Assembly (NCBI GenBank): GCA_949752745.1
Contig: OX457026.1
Coordinates: 41,951,894 to 42,015,893, forward strand
Source: Protula sp. h YS-2021
Taxonomy: Eukaryota; Annelida; Polychaeta; Sabellida; Serpulidae
DNA length: 64,000 nt
Direction of reading: 5' to 3'
A program made the position numbers and the translations under genes. Positions 39,995-53,600 of this stretch are shown here, piece by piece. Below the pieces are notes generated by a model, which ran no database searches, was not told the DNA's origin, and worked only from the letters and a program-made list of their open reading frames with translations. Each line of letters opens with the position of its first letter. The stretch's first letter is position 1.

Positions 39995-40729
39995 GTGGAA
40001 GATCAGGAGCTCGCGCCGTTACACACGCCTCCATTGTCCTTGATTTCAAGAGGCACAAAGAAGGCCATAGGGGTTTCGGAGCTGAAAGGTGGTTCCAAAG
40101 ACGAGTATCCAGGGAGTTTTTCGTCTCCGCTACAGCTCACCCGTTGCATGGCATTGGCAACCATATACGTGGTTAAGCTCTTTCATGGAGTTTCTGCGAC
40201 GCGACACCTTTTTACAGAATTGTTGGTTGAGCATGAAAGGTCTTCGCGGGTGTCCCCACGCCCGATTTTGAGCCAGATAGAACTGTTTTACTCACAGGAA
40301 GTAGAAAGGGTCAGCCAAGAGAGTAGTGCCTTGTGTCAAGATGTGGCTCTTATGGTCAGGGAAACACACCCCTTCTCGCGACCTCAGAAACGCAAAAGTT
40401 CAGCCAGAAAGTTTAGCAGCAGGGCAAAGGCTTCTCCAGCGAAGAAAAGTAATCTGTCCAACACCACCGCAAACTTTGCCGCAGTGCAGCTAGCAACCAA
40501 CCAAAGTATCCATCACAGAATAAGGTCTCTTCTTTCGTACAAGGGCTTGCACACTATGTTGTGGTCCTTGCCCTTAGGAACCAGGCCAGACAAGTTCTGG
40601 TCAGTTTGGCGAGAGACTGGTGCCCCAAATGCAGTAGTGCGTTGGCTCAGAGGTTATTCAACACTGCTTTCAATCGCGACTCAAAAGGTCACAAGCTATC
40701 CATGCCTCTCACAGGAAAGATCCGCATAA
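39995..40729 (+). pseudogene. DIRS-like gag/linker region
   Basis: The frame has ERVSQESSALCQDVALM and a basic KRKSSARKFSSRAKASPAKK stretch. A segment DKFWSVWRETGAPNAVVRWL follows; it resembles the lead-in to DIRS reverse transcriptases. Copy 1 shares the ALCQD block. Confidence 0.6.
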
Positions 40730-40783
40730 CTTAGCTACATCCTACGACCAAAAGTATCTTAAGGGCACCAAATACTTCAGGGC

Positions 40784-41250
40784 ATGGTAGAAGACTTGAC
40801 GCGCAAGGAAATCGCACGGAAAACTAAACAGGCTTCTTCAGCAGGGTTTTTTTCTGATTCCAGGGCATGGTGGTTAACTATCTATCTGTCTACCATAAAT
40901 CAATTCCTCCGCGTAACCTCTTTTCAGGTGGACCCAACTCGTGTAAAAAAAGAGTCGCTAGGCAAAGGTATGTGGGGTACGTCCATGAACCTGCTGTATG
41001 CCTACCTACACATTTCCCTACATTTCAATCAGCGAGGAAGTACCTGTGTTTCCAGATAGGGGAAAGAAATACTGGCTTCTGGCTCTCAGCGGTCGCTACT
41101 CGACACCTTTCGCTTCCACAAACAAAAAGAGTTCTTGTGGACCCGTGTTTGATGTATGTTTGTCTTCGTGCACCTAGAGCACTGGTTTCTAGCTCGTCTG
41201 TAGTGTGAGACAGTGCGTCGGCAGGCGGAGTCATTGAACAAGCAAGCCAC
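40784..41250 (+). pseudogene. DIRS-like reverse transcriptase fragments
   Basis: Broken frames show AGFFSDSR..., INQFLRVTSFQVD, AYLHIS and ARKYLCFQIG, which correspond to the GFYSxxFLxPKK, LNxFL, DAYLHIPI and RKYLRF blocks. Frame changes separate them. Confidence 0.68.
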
Positions 41251-42241
41251 AAAGACAGGTCTGTTGGTCAGTGGCGCCAAATCAGAGGTCGTCTGAAGCA
41301 GTTCAATGTGTTTTTGGGTTAGGCATGGGATTTATACCTAGTGCGGGCTTATCCAATCCCCGTGAGACAAAAAAGGATCCCATTAGCAATCCGAACCATC
41401 AAGCCTGCATCGGAAGTAATTCTGGTCAATATGGAGTCTTTTCTCTGTAGCCACAAAAAGGCAGTTTCCCTTGGCAATCTTCATCACCGTCGATTCCATT
41501 TGAAAATCACACACTGTGTTGAGGGAGACACCAAAGGGTTCCGATTATGGTATCTGAGCAGTCGTATCAGGCATTGGTTTGGTGATGTGACCTTTGGATC
41601 ATGAGCGATTGAAACTTTTCTCAACTCCCGCCCAGAATTAGATAGGCAGATGTCTCCCTGCTGCTGAACCTGAATCAGATGTCTCTGTCAGGGTGTGGGG
41701 AATACATATTCAAGGCCGCATGGGGCAAAGCAGTCGCCACATAAACTGGGTGGAGCTTCAGGCAGTTTGGATCGCATTGACCAACTGAGAGGCAGGTAAG
41801 TAGAGCTACATGAAGACCACTCGACAGTGGTAGCTTATCTAAACAAGCAAGGCGGTTCAAGGTCTCTGCTACTGGCTCGTTAAGAAGAGATCTACTTATC
41901 TGCCCGTCACTTAGCCAGTTGGTTGAACGTGTAAACAGACCTTGCTTCCCGAGACAGCTAGGTCAAACACACGGAGTGGTGTCTGTCAACACGTGCGTTC
42001 AGTGGGGTAACAGATCAATCTTCTGGTGGATCCCCGGTGCTAGACCTGTTTACGGACTCGATGATGACTTAAATAACTAGGTAAATTTTCCCATGCCCAG
42101 ACTCTCAAGCTTGGGATATCGAACGACAGACCTACGTCTGGCAAGGGGACGAAGTACTCCATGCTCCCCAAGTAGACTCTTCCAAAAGTAATTCAGAGGA
42201 TTCTATCACTCAAGACCAAAAAGTCTGCTCCTGATACCCTC

Positions 42242-42960
42242 TTGGTCACCAGACGCACCTTGGTTCCCATTTCTAACCAAGTGCGGGACCAGCTTTTGCC
42301 ACGCACAAGTCCTATCAAAGCCCCATTGTACGTATTTCCACCCTCCTCCTGGACCTACAGCTGTGGTGCCTATCCCTCCTGTCCTAGAAAACAAGGTTTC
42401 TCTAAGAAAGTAACGGACAAAATGCTAAATATCCATAAAGTTTCCACTGCTAAGGTATATCGGTCACAGTGGAATAGGTTTGCCGGCTGGTGTGCTTTGT
42501 CTAATTTAGACTTCGGGACTAAAATAGTACAGTGGGATCTTTCCTCAATATTGGTTTGCCTAACGAGTAGTGATATTTTCGGCAACCAAATAACGGCACG
42601 GCAATATTTACCTTTCTTCTGGCTCTGGTATCGGACAAAAGGAGAGAACGGTGAGAGGATTAAGGTTTTCCTTCAACTTAGGTCAGATTTCATAGGTATG
42701 ACGCACATTGCCACGATGGGTCTAGGTACGATCGGGCAGATAACGTTACCAGTGCTGACGGATGGGGAGAAACAGTCTGGCTTAGTCTCGCTTTGTCCGG
42801 TGCGAGCCTTGCGTAAGTACTTGCAGGTTTTCTGAGAATACAGGAAAGATAATCAGAAAGCGTTGATTGTTTCTTTTATATCAAAAAGATTGGTCTGAAC
42901 AGACTGTTTCCAACTGGATTAAAGGCGTCATCCGTCATCTTAGCTACGCACACTAAAGCA
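42242..42960 (+). pseudogene. DIRS-like tyrosine recombinase
   Basis: A 197-codon frame has the N-terminal SAM-like domain GFSKKVTDKMLNIHKVSTAK, YRSQWNRFAGWC, then SSILVCL and LCPVRALRKYLQ. The catalytic C-terminal part continues after a stop at about 42835 in another frame (TVSNWIKGVIRHLSYAH). The His/Arg/Tyr set cannot be confirmed. Inactive. Confidence 0.72.
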
Positions 42961-43329
42961 CAGTCTCAAGTTGGGTTTAGGGTATTTATGTAACGTGTAA
43001 GCCGATCAAGTAAGGCAGGTAACCAACTCAGTAAAGGCCCTGCGTATTGCGTCCTTATCAGATATAATAAAAACGGAATGTTAGTCTTCTCCATAGGTTC
43101 TTTTGTCGCAGATGAGTCAGTGGTCTCTAACCCTTATCTGTTGCAGTGAATCGACGTTCAGGGTTAAGGCAAGACCACACAGAAAGACACCTTCTTTCGC
43201 CACTGCGGAAATGGTTCTGGCATGTGCAAGAACGACAAGAACCAAGGTCATCGCTAGCTTCGTTTTCTACTTGGCCAGAGAGATATCTATGTCTGTGTGT
43301 GTTTTGAGCTGATACTTAAGTCGCTTATT

Positions 43330-43691
43330 TTAGTGCACTGCTTATTCTAGTTTGTTTCAGCACCTGACAGGTCGCAGCTGTGGATTGTCTATTCCGCTTT
43401 ACTTATCACCAAGACAGACCTTGGTACGTGATCGCTTGTGAGTCCGGTACTCCGTTCTTGGCCAAGAGACGGGGAAATGTTTGTGTACTTAGTCCAGCCA
43501 GATACGAGTCCTCGAGTCAGTATTCAGTATTCTAAAATGATAGTGTTGTGATTTATTTAGGCTTGGGTTCTTGATTTATTTGTGAGTCAAGCATTTAAGC
43601 ATTTAAGTGTGAAGTATGAAACTGATGTGTCCCTCCTACTCTTCCAAATAAAACTCCACTAACTACTAACAGTAATCAAAATAATAACAAT

Positions 43692-43742
<51 letters not shown>

Positions 43743-44365
43743 AATCACCAGCATCATCTGGTTCTAGATTCAGATACAGTATGTCAATGAACATTCCAAA
43801 GTCGATCAAACTTCGATTTGAGGTAGCGCCGTCGTCCTGACCAAAACACGGCATTAAGTTTGGTTGTAATTTGGTGGTGACTGGTCGCTATATCCTAACG
43901 TGTTTGACATAACGTTGAATATAGTTTTGATACGCAAAGTTATTTAAGACGTTGCTTTTGGTCGCAACTAAGACGCAGCTGTCTCCGACGTTTAATCAAC
44001 GTTTGGTGAAACGATGGACAAACATCGGAAAATCGACGTTGGGTGGACGTGGAAAATTGGCGTTGCGTAGACATCGGACTCACAACAAAATATTTTTTCA
44101 ACAGCCGCATTCAATAGCTGCATACAATTATGTAGAACCTCACAAATATATAGATCCATCCCAAAAATATGAGCGCCTTAGTTTAGCCCCGTCCAGTTTA
44201 CGACCACTCCTATTTTCGGGGTTTTATTGTATTGAGAGATGACCGTTAGATATACCTTTAAACTGACTTTGGAATAGGTATCTTAAATCACTTCAATATT
44301 CCTTAAACATTTTTATTTATGATATTCTTAAACTCTGGAGTCACTTACCTTAAATTAGAAATTTA
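43330..44365. other. No gene seen; ATC microsatellite at 43696-43742
   Basis: About 15 ATC units form the microsatellite. A 96-codon frame at 43952-44242 has no recognisable domain. Confidence 0.6.
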
Positions 44366-46109
44366 TGGAATGCCGTTTTCACATTTATTAGCAAATTATT
44401 TATATCAAGAATTAATTTTTGATCTCAAAAATTGAATTTTGATATCAAGATTTAATTTTGATCTCAATAAATCCATATTTTGATATCAAGAATTCATTTT
44501 TGCTATCTGTAATTGTATTTTTGATATCTCTGAATTTATTCTCGAATAAATATTTAGAGATATCAAGAAATATTTATGGATATCAAAAATGATTTAATGA
44601 TATCTAAAATTCATTTTTGGAGATCAAATATTCAATTCTTGACAGCAAAAATGAAATATTTGAGAGCAAAATATCAATTTTGAGCTCAATAATTGATTTT
44701 CTTTATATTGATATTAATTTATTTCAGATGTCATTATTTCTATGGAATGCCATTTTCACATTTATTACGGAATTATTGATATCAAAAATTAATTTTTGAC
44801 CTCAAAAAATGATTTGTTGATATCAAAAATTAATTTTTGATCTCAAAAAATCCATATGTTGACATCAAGAATTAATTTTTGCTATCTGTAATTGTATTTT
44901 TGATATCTCGAAATGTATTCTTGATCTCAAAAAATAATTTTTGATATCAATAAATATTTAGAGATATCAAGAAATATTTATTGATATAAAAATATTTAAT
45001 GATATCTAGAATTGATTTTTTGAGATCAAAAATTCAATTCTTGATAGCAAAATTGAAATATTTGAGAGCACAATATCAATTTTGAGCTCAGTAATTCATT
45101 TTCCTTTTATTGATATCAAGAATTTATTTCAGACATCATTATTTCAGAAGAAGACTTTTAATTTGTATTTTGAAATCTGCAAATGATTTTTTGATCTCAA
45201 AAATTGATTTTTGATATCAAACTATCAGTCTAATTTAAATAAAAATTCAGAAGTACACATCTGTAAATTAAAAATGACTGGTCCTTGTATACAGAATCTT
45301 TCTTTAAATTTTTTACTGTGTAAAAAAGAAGCAATTCTTGAGATCAAAAATTGTGTTGTTATTACTGATCTCAATAATTCAAGTTTTCATCTCCAAAATT
45401 TAATTGACGATTCGTTAAATTTTATGTAAATGTGTGTCTCCCTTAAGATTTTTTAAGTTTGTAAATTTGATTTTTTATCTCAAAAATAAACTTTTGCCAT
45501 CTAAAATTCAATTATTGATAGCAAAACATAAATTATTGCGATCTACATTGATTTCTTGATATCTTTAATTATATTTTGATGTCAAAAATAAGCATTAAAT
45601 GTTAAAAGGACATTCCATATATTTCAGACTGATACTTTTTTAATTTTTTTTTTTTTTGTTCAAATCTGCAAGCGATTTTTTGATTTCACAAACTGATTCT
45701 GGATATCAAAATATCTGTCTATTTTTTAAATACAAAATTCAGAAACACGCATCTCTAAATAAATAATGGCTGTCCTTGTATACAGAATCTTTATTTTAAT
45801 TTTTTTCTATACGAAAAGGAAGCAATTCTTGAGATCAAAAGTTGTGCTGTTATTATTTCATCTCAATAATTCAAATTTTCATCTCCAAAATTTAATTGAC
45901 GATTCGTTATATTTTATGTAAATGTGTGTCTCCCTTAAGATTTTTTTGGTCTGTAAAATTGATTTTTTGATCTCAAAAATAAATTTTTGCCATCTAAAAT
46001 TCAACTTTGATAGCAAAATATAAATTAATGAGATCTACATTGATTTATTGATATCTCTAAATGTATTTTAATATTAAAAATAAGCATTAAATGTTAAAAC
46101 GGCATTCCA
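44366..46109. mobile_element. AT-rich TA-flanked inverted-repeat element
   Basis: Starts TGGAATGCCGTTTTCACATTTA after a TA and ends TAAATGTTAAAACGGCATTCCA before a TA. The interior is made of alternating GATATCAAAAATT and GAGCTCAAAAATT-like motifs and their inverses, with internal copies of the ends (44736, 45590), so it may be several nested copies. TA flanks fit a Tc1/mariner-type transposition of a non-autonomous element. Confidence 0.75.
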
Positions 46110-46849
46110 TATAAATTTACATGGACAATTTTATTTTAACATTTACAATATTGCACCTAGCTTAGCTTATGTGTTATCAACGAAAGTTAATGGCTGGTTC
46201 TTAAAAGGAGAAATTTATAGCGACTTGAGTAATTAACTTTACAACACTTTAGAGCCCATCAAGAAAATACGTACACGAGATTTTAGGAATTTTCTCTCTT
46301 TGTACGCAAAATTTGTGGCCTCACTTCCTGGGTAGGGGGGGGGGAGGCATTTGTGTACCAACTGTTACCATGCGTGTCCATGACTTTTTAAAACAACCCC
46401 TAAACGCGGAGTGCTAAGTTTGAAATAATATCCCCTTTTTTAACAAAATACGGAGTACATTTCCAAAAAAGAAAACAGCCCTTTTGTAGGAAACGGGGAG
46501 TAATGAATGAAAATTATCCCCTTTTCTAACGAAAGGTCAAGCTCGACAGGGTCTTCCTTTCCCGCTATTGTTTGCCAACCCCCTTCTTTTGGCTGTCGAT
46601 CTCTCGCTTCAAAATTTCCCCCTTTCTCTGCGTTTATTTATTTATTTATTTTTACAAAAAGCATGGTAACACATATGATACCAAGCGGCCTTCCTGGGCC
46701 TCACTAATTCAGTATTGCATAAGCCTACGGGAAGCCATAGACACCCAACTCCTATTAGCCTTATAAACTGGAACTTAGTCATTTGTTTTTAAAACAAACC
46801 ATCGGTTTCACATTATATTATTATTATTTTTTAATAATGTCAATCTTAC
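46110..46849. other. Intron 4, no gene seen
   Basis: Sequence between the AT-rich element and exon 4, with a TTTA microsatellite at about 46636-46652. Confidence 0.5.
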
Positions 46850-47008
46850 CGAGGTGAGTTCCTCGTCCTCCCCTAACAGCAACAGCGCGGCCTGGAGGAC
46901 CTGGTGCAGCACCTTATTAGGCTTCGTGTACCGCCTGATCTCAGACACAGTGCTACTATCCATAGCAAGCATCTTAGTGCCGGCCGGTTTTCTGCTTAAC
47001 AAGTCTAC
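46850..47008 (-). CDS. Host gene exon 4 (stalk-like segment)
   Basis: Acceptor CGTCTCTTTAG and donor CCTCG|GTAAGATTG (phase 0 at both ends). It encodes SEIRRYTKPNKVLHQVLQAA and LLLLGEDEE, which resembles the start of the dynein stalk motif (EIKSYxxPPxxVxxVMxAVxxLLG). It is separated from exon 3 by 11.3 kb holding the satellite. Confidence 0.68.
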
Positions 47009-47029
47009 CTAAAGAGACGGCCACGGATT

Positions 47030-47610
47030 ACTTTATTCCCACTTGCAAACTTCGTTTGCAAATGGGAATAAGTTTGTAGTTTTTCTCGAAATTTCTGCCC
47101 TTTTTTTTCCTTTTTTTTTCTTCTCTTTTTTTTCCGTCACGGAGGTTTCCAGAAAACTCCTCCTACGCTTTTTGACGTAGGACGATGAAATTTGGCACAG
47201 TGATAGAGGGTGACGAGATGTCGTCAAATCCGCAAAATTTTTTGAACTTGACCTTGAAGGTCAAGGTCAAATTGAGGTCAAAGTTTTTCTGACCTCAAAG
47301 TGGTTTCCAGAAAACTCCTCCTACAGGGTTTGTCGTAAAAAGACGGCATGTGGCAGAGACATACAGGGTAATGAGTTGTCGTCAAATCCGTAAATTTTTT
47401 TGACCTTGCACCTCAGAGGTCAAGGTCAAATTGAGGTCAAAATATATTTGGAAACACCTATTAATCACGAAAAGTAGCCATAAAGGTGCTCAAATCCCAC
47501 TGTAAATGCATAAAACGTACCCAGTAAAGGGTAAACTTTCATCACTAACCTTGACCTTTAGGGTCAAGGTCAAAGGTCACGTGATTTCGCGCGTCCTTAA
47601 CGATAGGCCG
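47030..47610. repeat. Dispersed repeat flanking the satellite
   Basis: Begins with an inverted repeat CCCACTTGCAAAC / GTTTGCAAATGGG, then a T-rich tract. Two copies of TTTCCAGAAAACTCCTCCTAC (about 47149 and 47307) follow, each with GGTCAAGGTCAAATTGAGGTCAAA. It is related to 21150-21330 and to the satellite's own GGTCAAGGTCA motif, so the satellite may have grown from such a repeat. Confidence 0.75.
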
Positions 47611-50600
47611 ACTCATCTCGAAAACGGTGAGAGATAGAGCGATTTTGAGCTCATTTTTTACCCTTTGCGGTGAGAGATAGAGCGATTTTGAGCTCATTTT
47701 TTACCCTTTGGGCCTAAACAACGTTACATAAGAGGTACCCCGGTAACCTTGACCTTCTGGGTCACGGTCAAGGTCAAAAACCGGAAGTTGACTATTATCT
47801 CGAAAACGGTTAGAGATAGAGCGATTTTGAGCTCATTTTCGACCCTTTGGGCCTAAACAACTTTACATAAGAGGTACCTCGGTGACCTTGACCTTCTGGG
47901 TCACGGTCAAGGTCAAAAACCGGAAGTTGACTATTATCTCGGAAACGGTTAGAGACAGGGCGATTTTGAGCTCATTTTGGACCCTTTGGGCCTAAACAAC
48001 GTTACATAAGAGGTACCTCGGTGACCTTGATCTTCTGGGTCACGGTCAAGGTCAAAAACCGGAAGTTGACTATTATCTCGAAAACGGTTAGAGATAGAGC
48101 GATTTTGAGCTCATTTTCGACCCTTTGGGCCTAAACAACGTTACATAAGAGGTACCTAGGTGACCTTGACCTTCTGGGTCACGGTCAAGGTCAAAAACCG
48201 GAAGTTGACTATTATCTCGATAACGGTTAGAGATAGAGCGATTTTGAGCTCAATTTCGACCCTTTGGGCCTAAACAACGTTACAAAAGAGGAACCTCGGT
48301 GACCTTGACCTTCTGGGTCACGGTCAAGGTCAAAAACCGGAAGTTGACTATTATCTCGATAACGGTTAGAGAGAGAGCGATTTTGAGCTCATTTTCGGCC
48401 CTTTGGGCCTAAACAACGTTACAAAAGAGGTTCCTCGGTGACCTTGACCTTCTGGGTCACGGTCAAGGTCAAAAACCGGAAGTTGACTATTATCTCGAAA
48501 ACGGTTAGAGATAGAGCGATTTTGAGCTCATTTTCGACCCTTTGGGCCTAAACAACGTTACATAAGAGGTACCTCGGTGACTTGACCTTCTGGGTCACCG
48601 TCAAGGTCAAAAACCGGAAGTTGACTATTATCTCGAAAACGGTTAGAGATAGAGCGATTTTGAGCTCATTTTCGACCCTTTGGGCCTAAACAACGTCACA
48701 TTAGAGGTACCTCGGTGACCTTGACCTTCTGGGTCACGGTCAAGGTCAAAAACCGGAAGTTGACTATTATCTCGATAACGGTTAGAGATAGAGCGATTTT
48801 GAGCTCATTTTCGACCCTTTGGACCTAAACAACGTTACATAAGAGGTACCTCGGTGACCTTGACCTTCTGGGTCACGGTCAAGGTCAAAAACCGGAAGTT
48901 GACTATTATCTCGATAACGGTTAGAGATAGAGCGATTTTGAGCTCATTTTCGACCCTTTGGGCCTAAACAACGTTACATAAGAGGTACCTCGGTGACCTT
49001 GACCTTCTGGGTCACGGTCAAGGTCAAAAACCGGAAGTTGACTATTATCTCGATAACGGTTAGAGATAGAGCGATTTTGAGCTCATTTTCGACGCTTTGG
49101 GCCTAAACAACGTTACATTAGAGGTACCTCGGTGACCTTGACCTTCTGGGTCACGGTCAAGGTCAAAAACCGGAAGTTGACTATTATCTCGATAACGGTT
49201 AGAGATAGAGCGATTTTGAGCTCATTTTCGACCCTTTGGACCTAAACAACGTTACAAAAGAGGTACCTCGGTGACCTTGACCTTCTGGATCACGGTCAAG
49301 GTCAAAAACCGGAAGTTGACTATTATCTCGAAAACGGTTTGAGATAGAGCGATTTTGAGCTCATTTTCGACCCTTTGGGCCTAAACAACGTTACATAAGA
49401 GGTACCTCGGTGACCTTGACCTTCTGGGTCACGGTCAAGGTCAAAAACCGGAAGTTGACTATTATCTCGAAAACGGTTAGAGATAGAGCGATTTTGAGCT
49501 CATTTTCGACCCTTTGGGCCTAAACAACGTTACAAAAGAGGTACCTCGGTGACCTTGACCTTCTGGGTCACCGTCAAGGTCAAAAACCGGATGTTGACTA
49601 TTATCTCGGAAACGGTTAGAGATAGAGCGATTTTGAGCTCATTTTCGACCTTTTGGGCTTAAACAACGTTACTTTAGTGGTACCTCGGTGACCTTGACCT
49701 TCTGGGTCACGGTCAAGTTTAAAAACCGGAAGTTGACTATTATCTCGATAACGGTTAGAGATAGAGCGATTTTGAGCTCATTTTCGACCCTTTGGGCCTA
49801 AACAACGTTACAAAAGAGGTACCTCGGTGACCTTGACTTTCTGGATCACGGTCAAGGTCAAAAACCGGAAGTTGACTATTATCTCGATAACGGTTAGAGA
49901 TAGAGCGATTTTGAGCTCATTTTCGACCCTTTGCGCCTAAACAACGTTACAAAAGAGGTACCTCGGTGACCTTGACGTTCTGGGTCACGGTCAAGGTCAA
50001 AAACCGGAAGTTGACTATTATCTCGATAACGGCTAGAGATAGAGCGATTTTGAGCTCATTTTCGACGCTTTGGGCCTAAACAACGTTACAAAAGAGGTAC
50101 CTCGGTGACCTTTACCTTCTGGGTCACGGTCAAGGTCAAAAACCGGAAGTTGACTATTATCTCGAAAACGGTTAGAGATAGAGCGATTTTGAGCTCATTT
50201 TCGACCCTTTGGGCCTAAACAACGTTACAAAAGAGGTACCTCGGTGACCTTGACGTTCTGGGTCACCGTCAAGGTCAAAAACCGGAAGTTGACTATTATC
50301 TCGATAACGGTTAGAGATAGAGCGATTTTGAGCTCATTTTCAACCTTTTGGGCTTAAACAACGTTACTTTAGTGGTAAATCGGTGACCTTGACCTTCTGG
50401 GTCACGGTCAAGTTTAAAAACCGGAAGTTGACTATTATCTCGATAACGGTTAGAGATAGAGCGATTTTGAGCTCATTTTCGACCCTTTGGGCCTAAACAA
50501 CGTTACAAAAGAGGTACCTCGGTGACCTTGACTTTCTGGATCACGGTCAAGGTCAAAAACCGGAAGTTGACTATTATCTCGATAACGGTTAGAGATAGAG

Positions 50601-53600
50601 CGATTTTGAGCTCATTTTCGACCCTTTGGGCCTAAACAACGTTACAAAAGAGGTACCTCGGTGACCTTGACGTTCTGGGTCACGGTCAAGGTCAAAAACC
50701 GGAAGTTGACTATTATCTCGATAACGGCTAGAGATAGAGCGATTTTGAGCTCATTTTCGACCCTTTGGGCCTAAACAACGTTACAAAAGAGGTACCTCGG
50801 TGACCTTGACCTTCTGGGTCACGGTCAAGGTCAAAAACCGGAAGTTGACTATTATCTCGGAAACGGTTAGAGACAGAGCGATTTTGAGCTCATTTTCGAC
50901 TCTTTGGGCCTAAACAACGTTACATAAGAGGTACCTCGGTGACCTTGACCTTCTGGGTCACAGTCAAGGTCAAAAACCGGAAGTTGACTATTATCTCGGA
51001 AACGGTTAGAGACAGAGCGATTTTGAGCTCATTTTCGACTCTTTGGGCCTAAACAACGTTACATAAGAGGTACCTCGGTGACCTTGACCTTCTGGGTCAC
51101 GGTCAAGGTCAAAAACCGGAAGTTGACTATTATCTCGATAACGGTTAGAGATAGAGCGATTTTGAGCTCATTTTCGACCCTTACGGCCTAAACAACGTTA
51201 CATAAGAGGTACCTCGGTGACCTTGACGTTCTGGGTCACGGTCAAGGTCAAAAACCGGAAGTTGACTATTATCTCGATAACGGTTAGAGACAGAGCGATT
51301 TTGAGCTCATTTTCGACCTTTTGGGCCTAAACAACGTTACATAAGAGGTACCTCGGTGACCTTGACCTTCTGGGTCACGGTCAAGGTCAAAAACCGGAAG
51401 TTGACTATTATCTCGATAACGGTTAGAGATAGAGCGATTTTGAGCTCATTTTCGACCCTTTGGGCTTAAACAACGTTACATAAGAGGTACCTCGGTGACC
51501 TTGACCTTCTGGATCACGGTCAAGGTCAAAAACCGGAAGTTGACTATTATCTCGAAAACGGTTAGAGATAGAGCGATTTTGAGCTCATTTTCGACCCTTT
51601 GGGCCTAAACAACGTTACAAAAGAGGTACCTCGGTGACCTTGACCTTCTGGGTCACCGTCAAGGTCAAAAACCGGAAGTTGACTATTATCTCGGAAACGG
51701 TTAGAGATAGAGCGATTTTGAGCTCATTTTCGACCTTTTGGGCTTAAACAACGTTACTTTAGTGGTACCTCGGTGACCTTGACCTTCTGGGTCACGGTCA
51801 AGTTTAAAAACCGGAAGTTGACTATTATCTCGATAACGGTTAGAGATAGAGCGATTTTGAGCTCATTTTCGACCCTTTGGGCCTAAACAACGTTACAAAA
51901 GAGGTACCTCGGTGACCTTGACTTTCTGGATCACGGTCAAGGTCAAAAACCGGAAGTTGACTATTATCTCGATAACGGTTAGAGATAGAGCGATTTTGAG
52001 CTCATTTTCGACCCTTTGCGCCTAAACAACGTTACAAAAGAGGTACCTCGGTGACCTTGACGTTCTGGGTCACGGTCAAGGTCAAAAACCGGAAGTTGAC
52101 TATTATCTCGATAACGGCTAGAGATAGAGCGATTTTGAGCTCATTTTCGACGCTTTGGGCCTAAACAACGTTACAAAAGAGGTACCTCGGTGACCTTTAC
52201 CTTCTGGGTCACGGTCAAGGTCAAAAACCGGAAGTTGACTATTATCTCGAAAACGGTTAGAGATAGAGCGATTTTGAGCTCATTTTCGACCCTTTGGGCC
52301 TAAACAACGTTACAAAAGAGGTACCTCGGTGACCTTGACGTTCTGGGTCACCGTCAAGGTCAAAAACCGGAAGTTGACTATTATCTCGATAACGGTTAGA
52401 GATAGAGCGATTTTGAGCTCATTTTCGACCTTTTGGGCTTAAACAACGTTACTTTAGTGGTACCTCGGTGACCTTGACCTTCTGGGTCACGGTCAAGTTT
52501 AAAAACCGGAAGTTGACTATTATCTCGATAACGGTTAGAGATAGAGCGATTTTGAGCTCATTTTCGACCCTTTGGGCCTAAACAACGTTACAAAAGAGGT
52601 ACCTCGGTGACCTTGACTTTCTGGATCACGGTCAAGGTCAAAAACCGGAAGTTGACTATTATCTCGATAACGGTTAGAGATAGAGCGATTTTGAGCTCAT
52701 TTTCGACCCTTTGGGCCTAAACAACGTTACAAAAGAGGTACCTCGGTGACCTTGACGTTCTGGGTCACGGTCAAGGTCAAAAACCGGAAGTTGACTATTA
52801 TCTCGATAACGGCTAGAGATAGAGCGATTTTGAGCTCATTTTCGACGCTTTGGGCCTAAACAACGTTACAAAAGAGGTACCTCGGTGACCTTTACCTTCT
52901 GGGTCACGGTCAAGGTCAAAAACCGGAAGTTGACTATTATCTCGAAAACGGTTAGAGATAGAGCGATTTTGAGCTCATTTTCGACTCTTTGGGCCTAAAC
53001 AACGTTACATAAGAGGTACCTCGGTGACCTTGACCTTCTGGGTCACGGTCAAGGTCAAAAACCGGAAGTTGACTATTATCTCGATAACGGTTAGAGATAG
53101 AGCGATTTTGAGCTCATTTTCGATCCTTTGGGCCTAGACAACGTTACATAAGAGGTACCTCGGTGACCTTGACCTTCTGGGTCACGGTCAAGGTCAAAAA
53201 CCGGAAGTTGACTATTATCTCGATAACGGTTAGAGATAGAGCGATTTTGAGCTCATTTTCGACCCTTTGGGCCTAAACAACGTTACAAAAGAGGTACCTC
53301 GGTGACCTTGACCTTCTGGGTCACGGTCAAGGTCAAAAACCGGAAGTTGACTATTATCTCGGAAACGGTTAGAGACAGAGCGATTTTGAGCTCATTTTCG
53401 ACTCTTTGGGCCTAAACAACGTTACATAAGAGGTACCTCGGTGACCTTGACCTTCTGGGTCACAGTCAAGGTCAAAAACCGGAAGTTGACTATTATCTCG
53501 GAAACGGTTAGAGACAGAGCGATTTTGAGCTCATTTTCGACTCTTTGGGCCTAAACAACGTTACATAAGAGGTACCTCGGTGACCTTGACCTTCTGGGTC

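Larger units (their letters stand above)
39995..43320 (+). mobile_element. DIRS-like retrotransposon, copy 2 (degraded)
   Basis: In order: a gag-like/linker region (39995-40729), reverse transcriptase pieces (40784-41250), RNase H pieces (about 41690-41790, WVELQAVWIAL) and a tyrosine recombinase (42242-42960). This order and a recombinase instead of an integrase define the DIRS group. Terminal repeats were not resolved. It lies in intron 4 of the host gene on the opposite strand. Confidence 0.78.

Noticed and set aside
43666..43854. Poly-Asp frame
   Set aside because: Translation of the ATC microsatellite.
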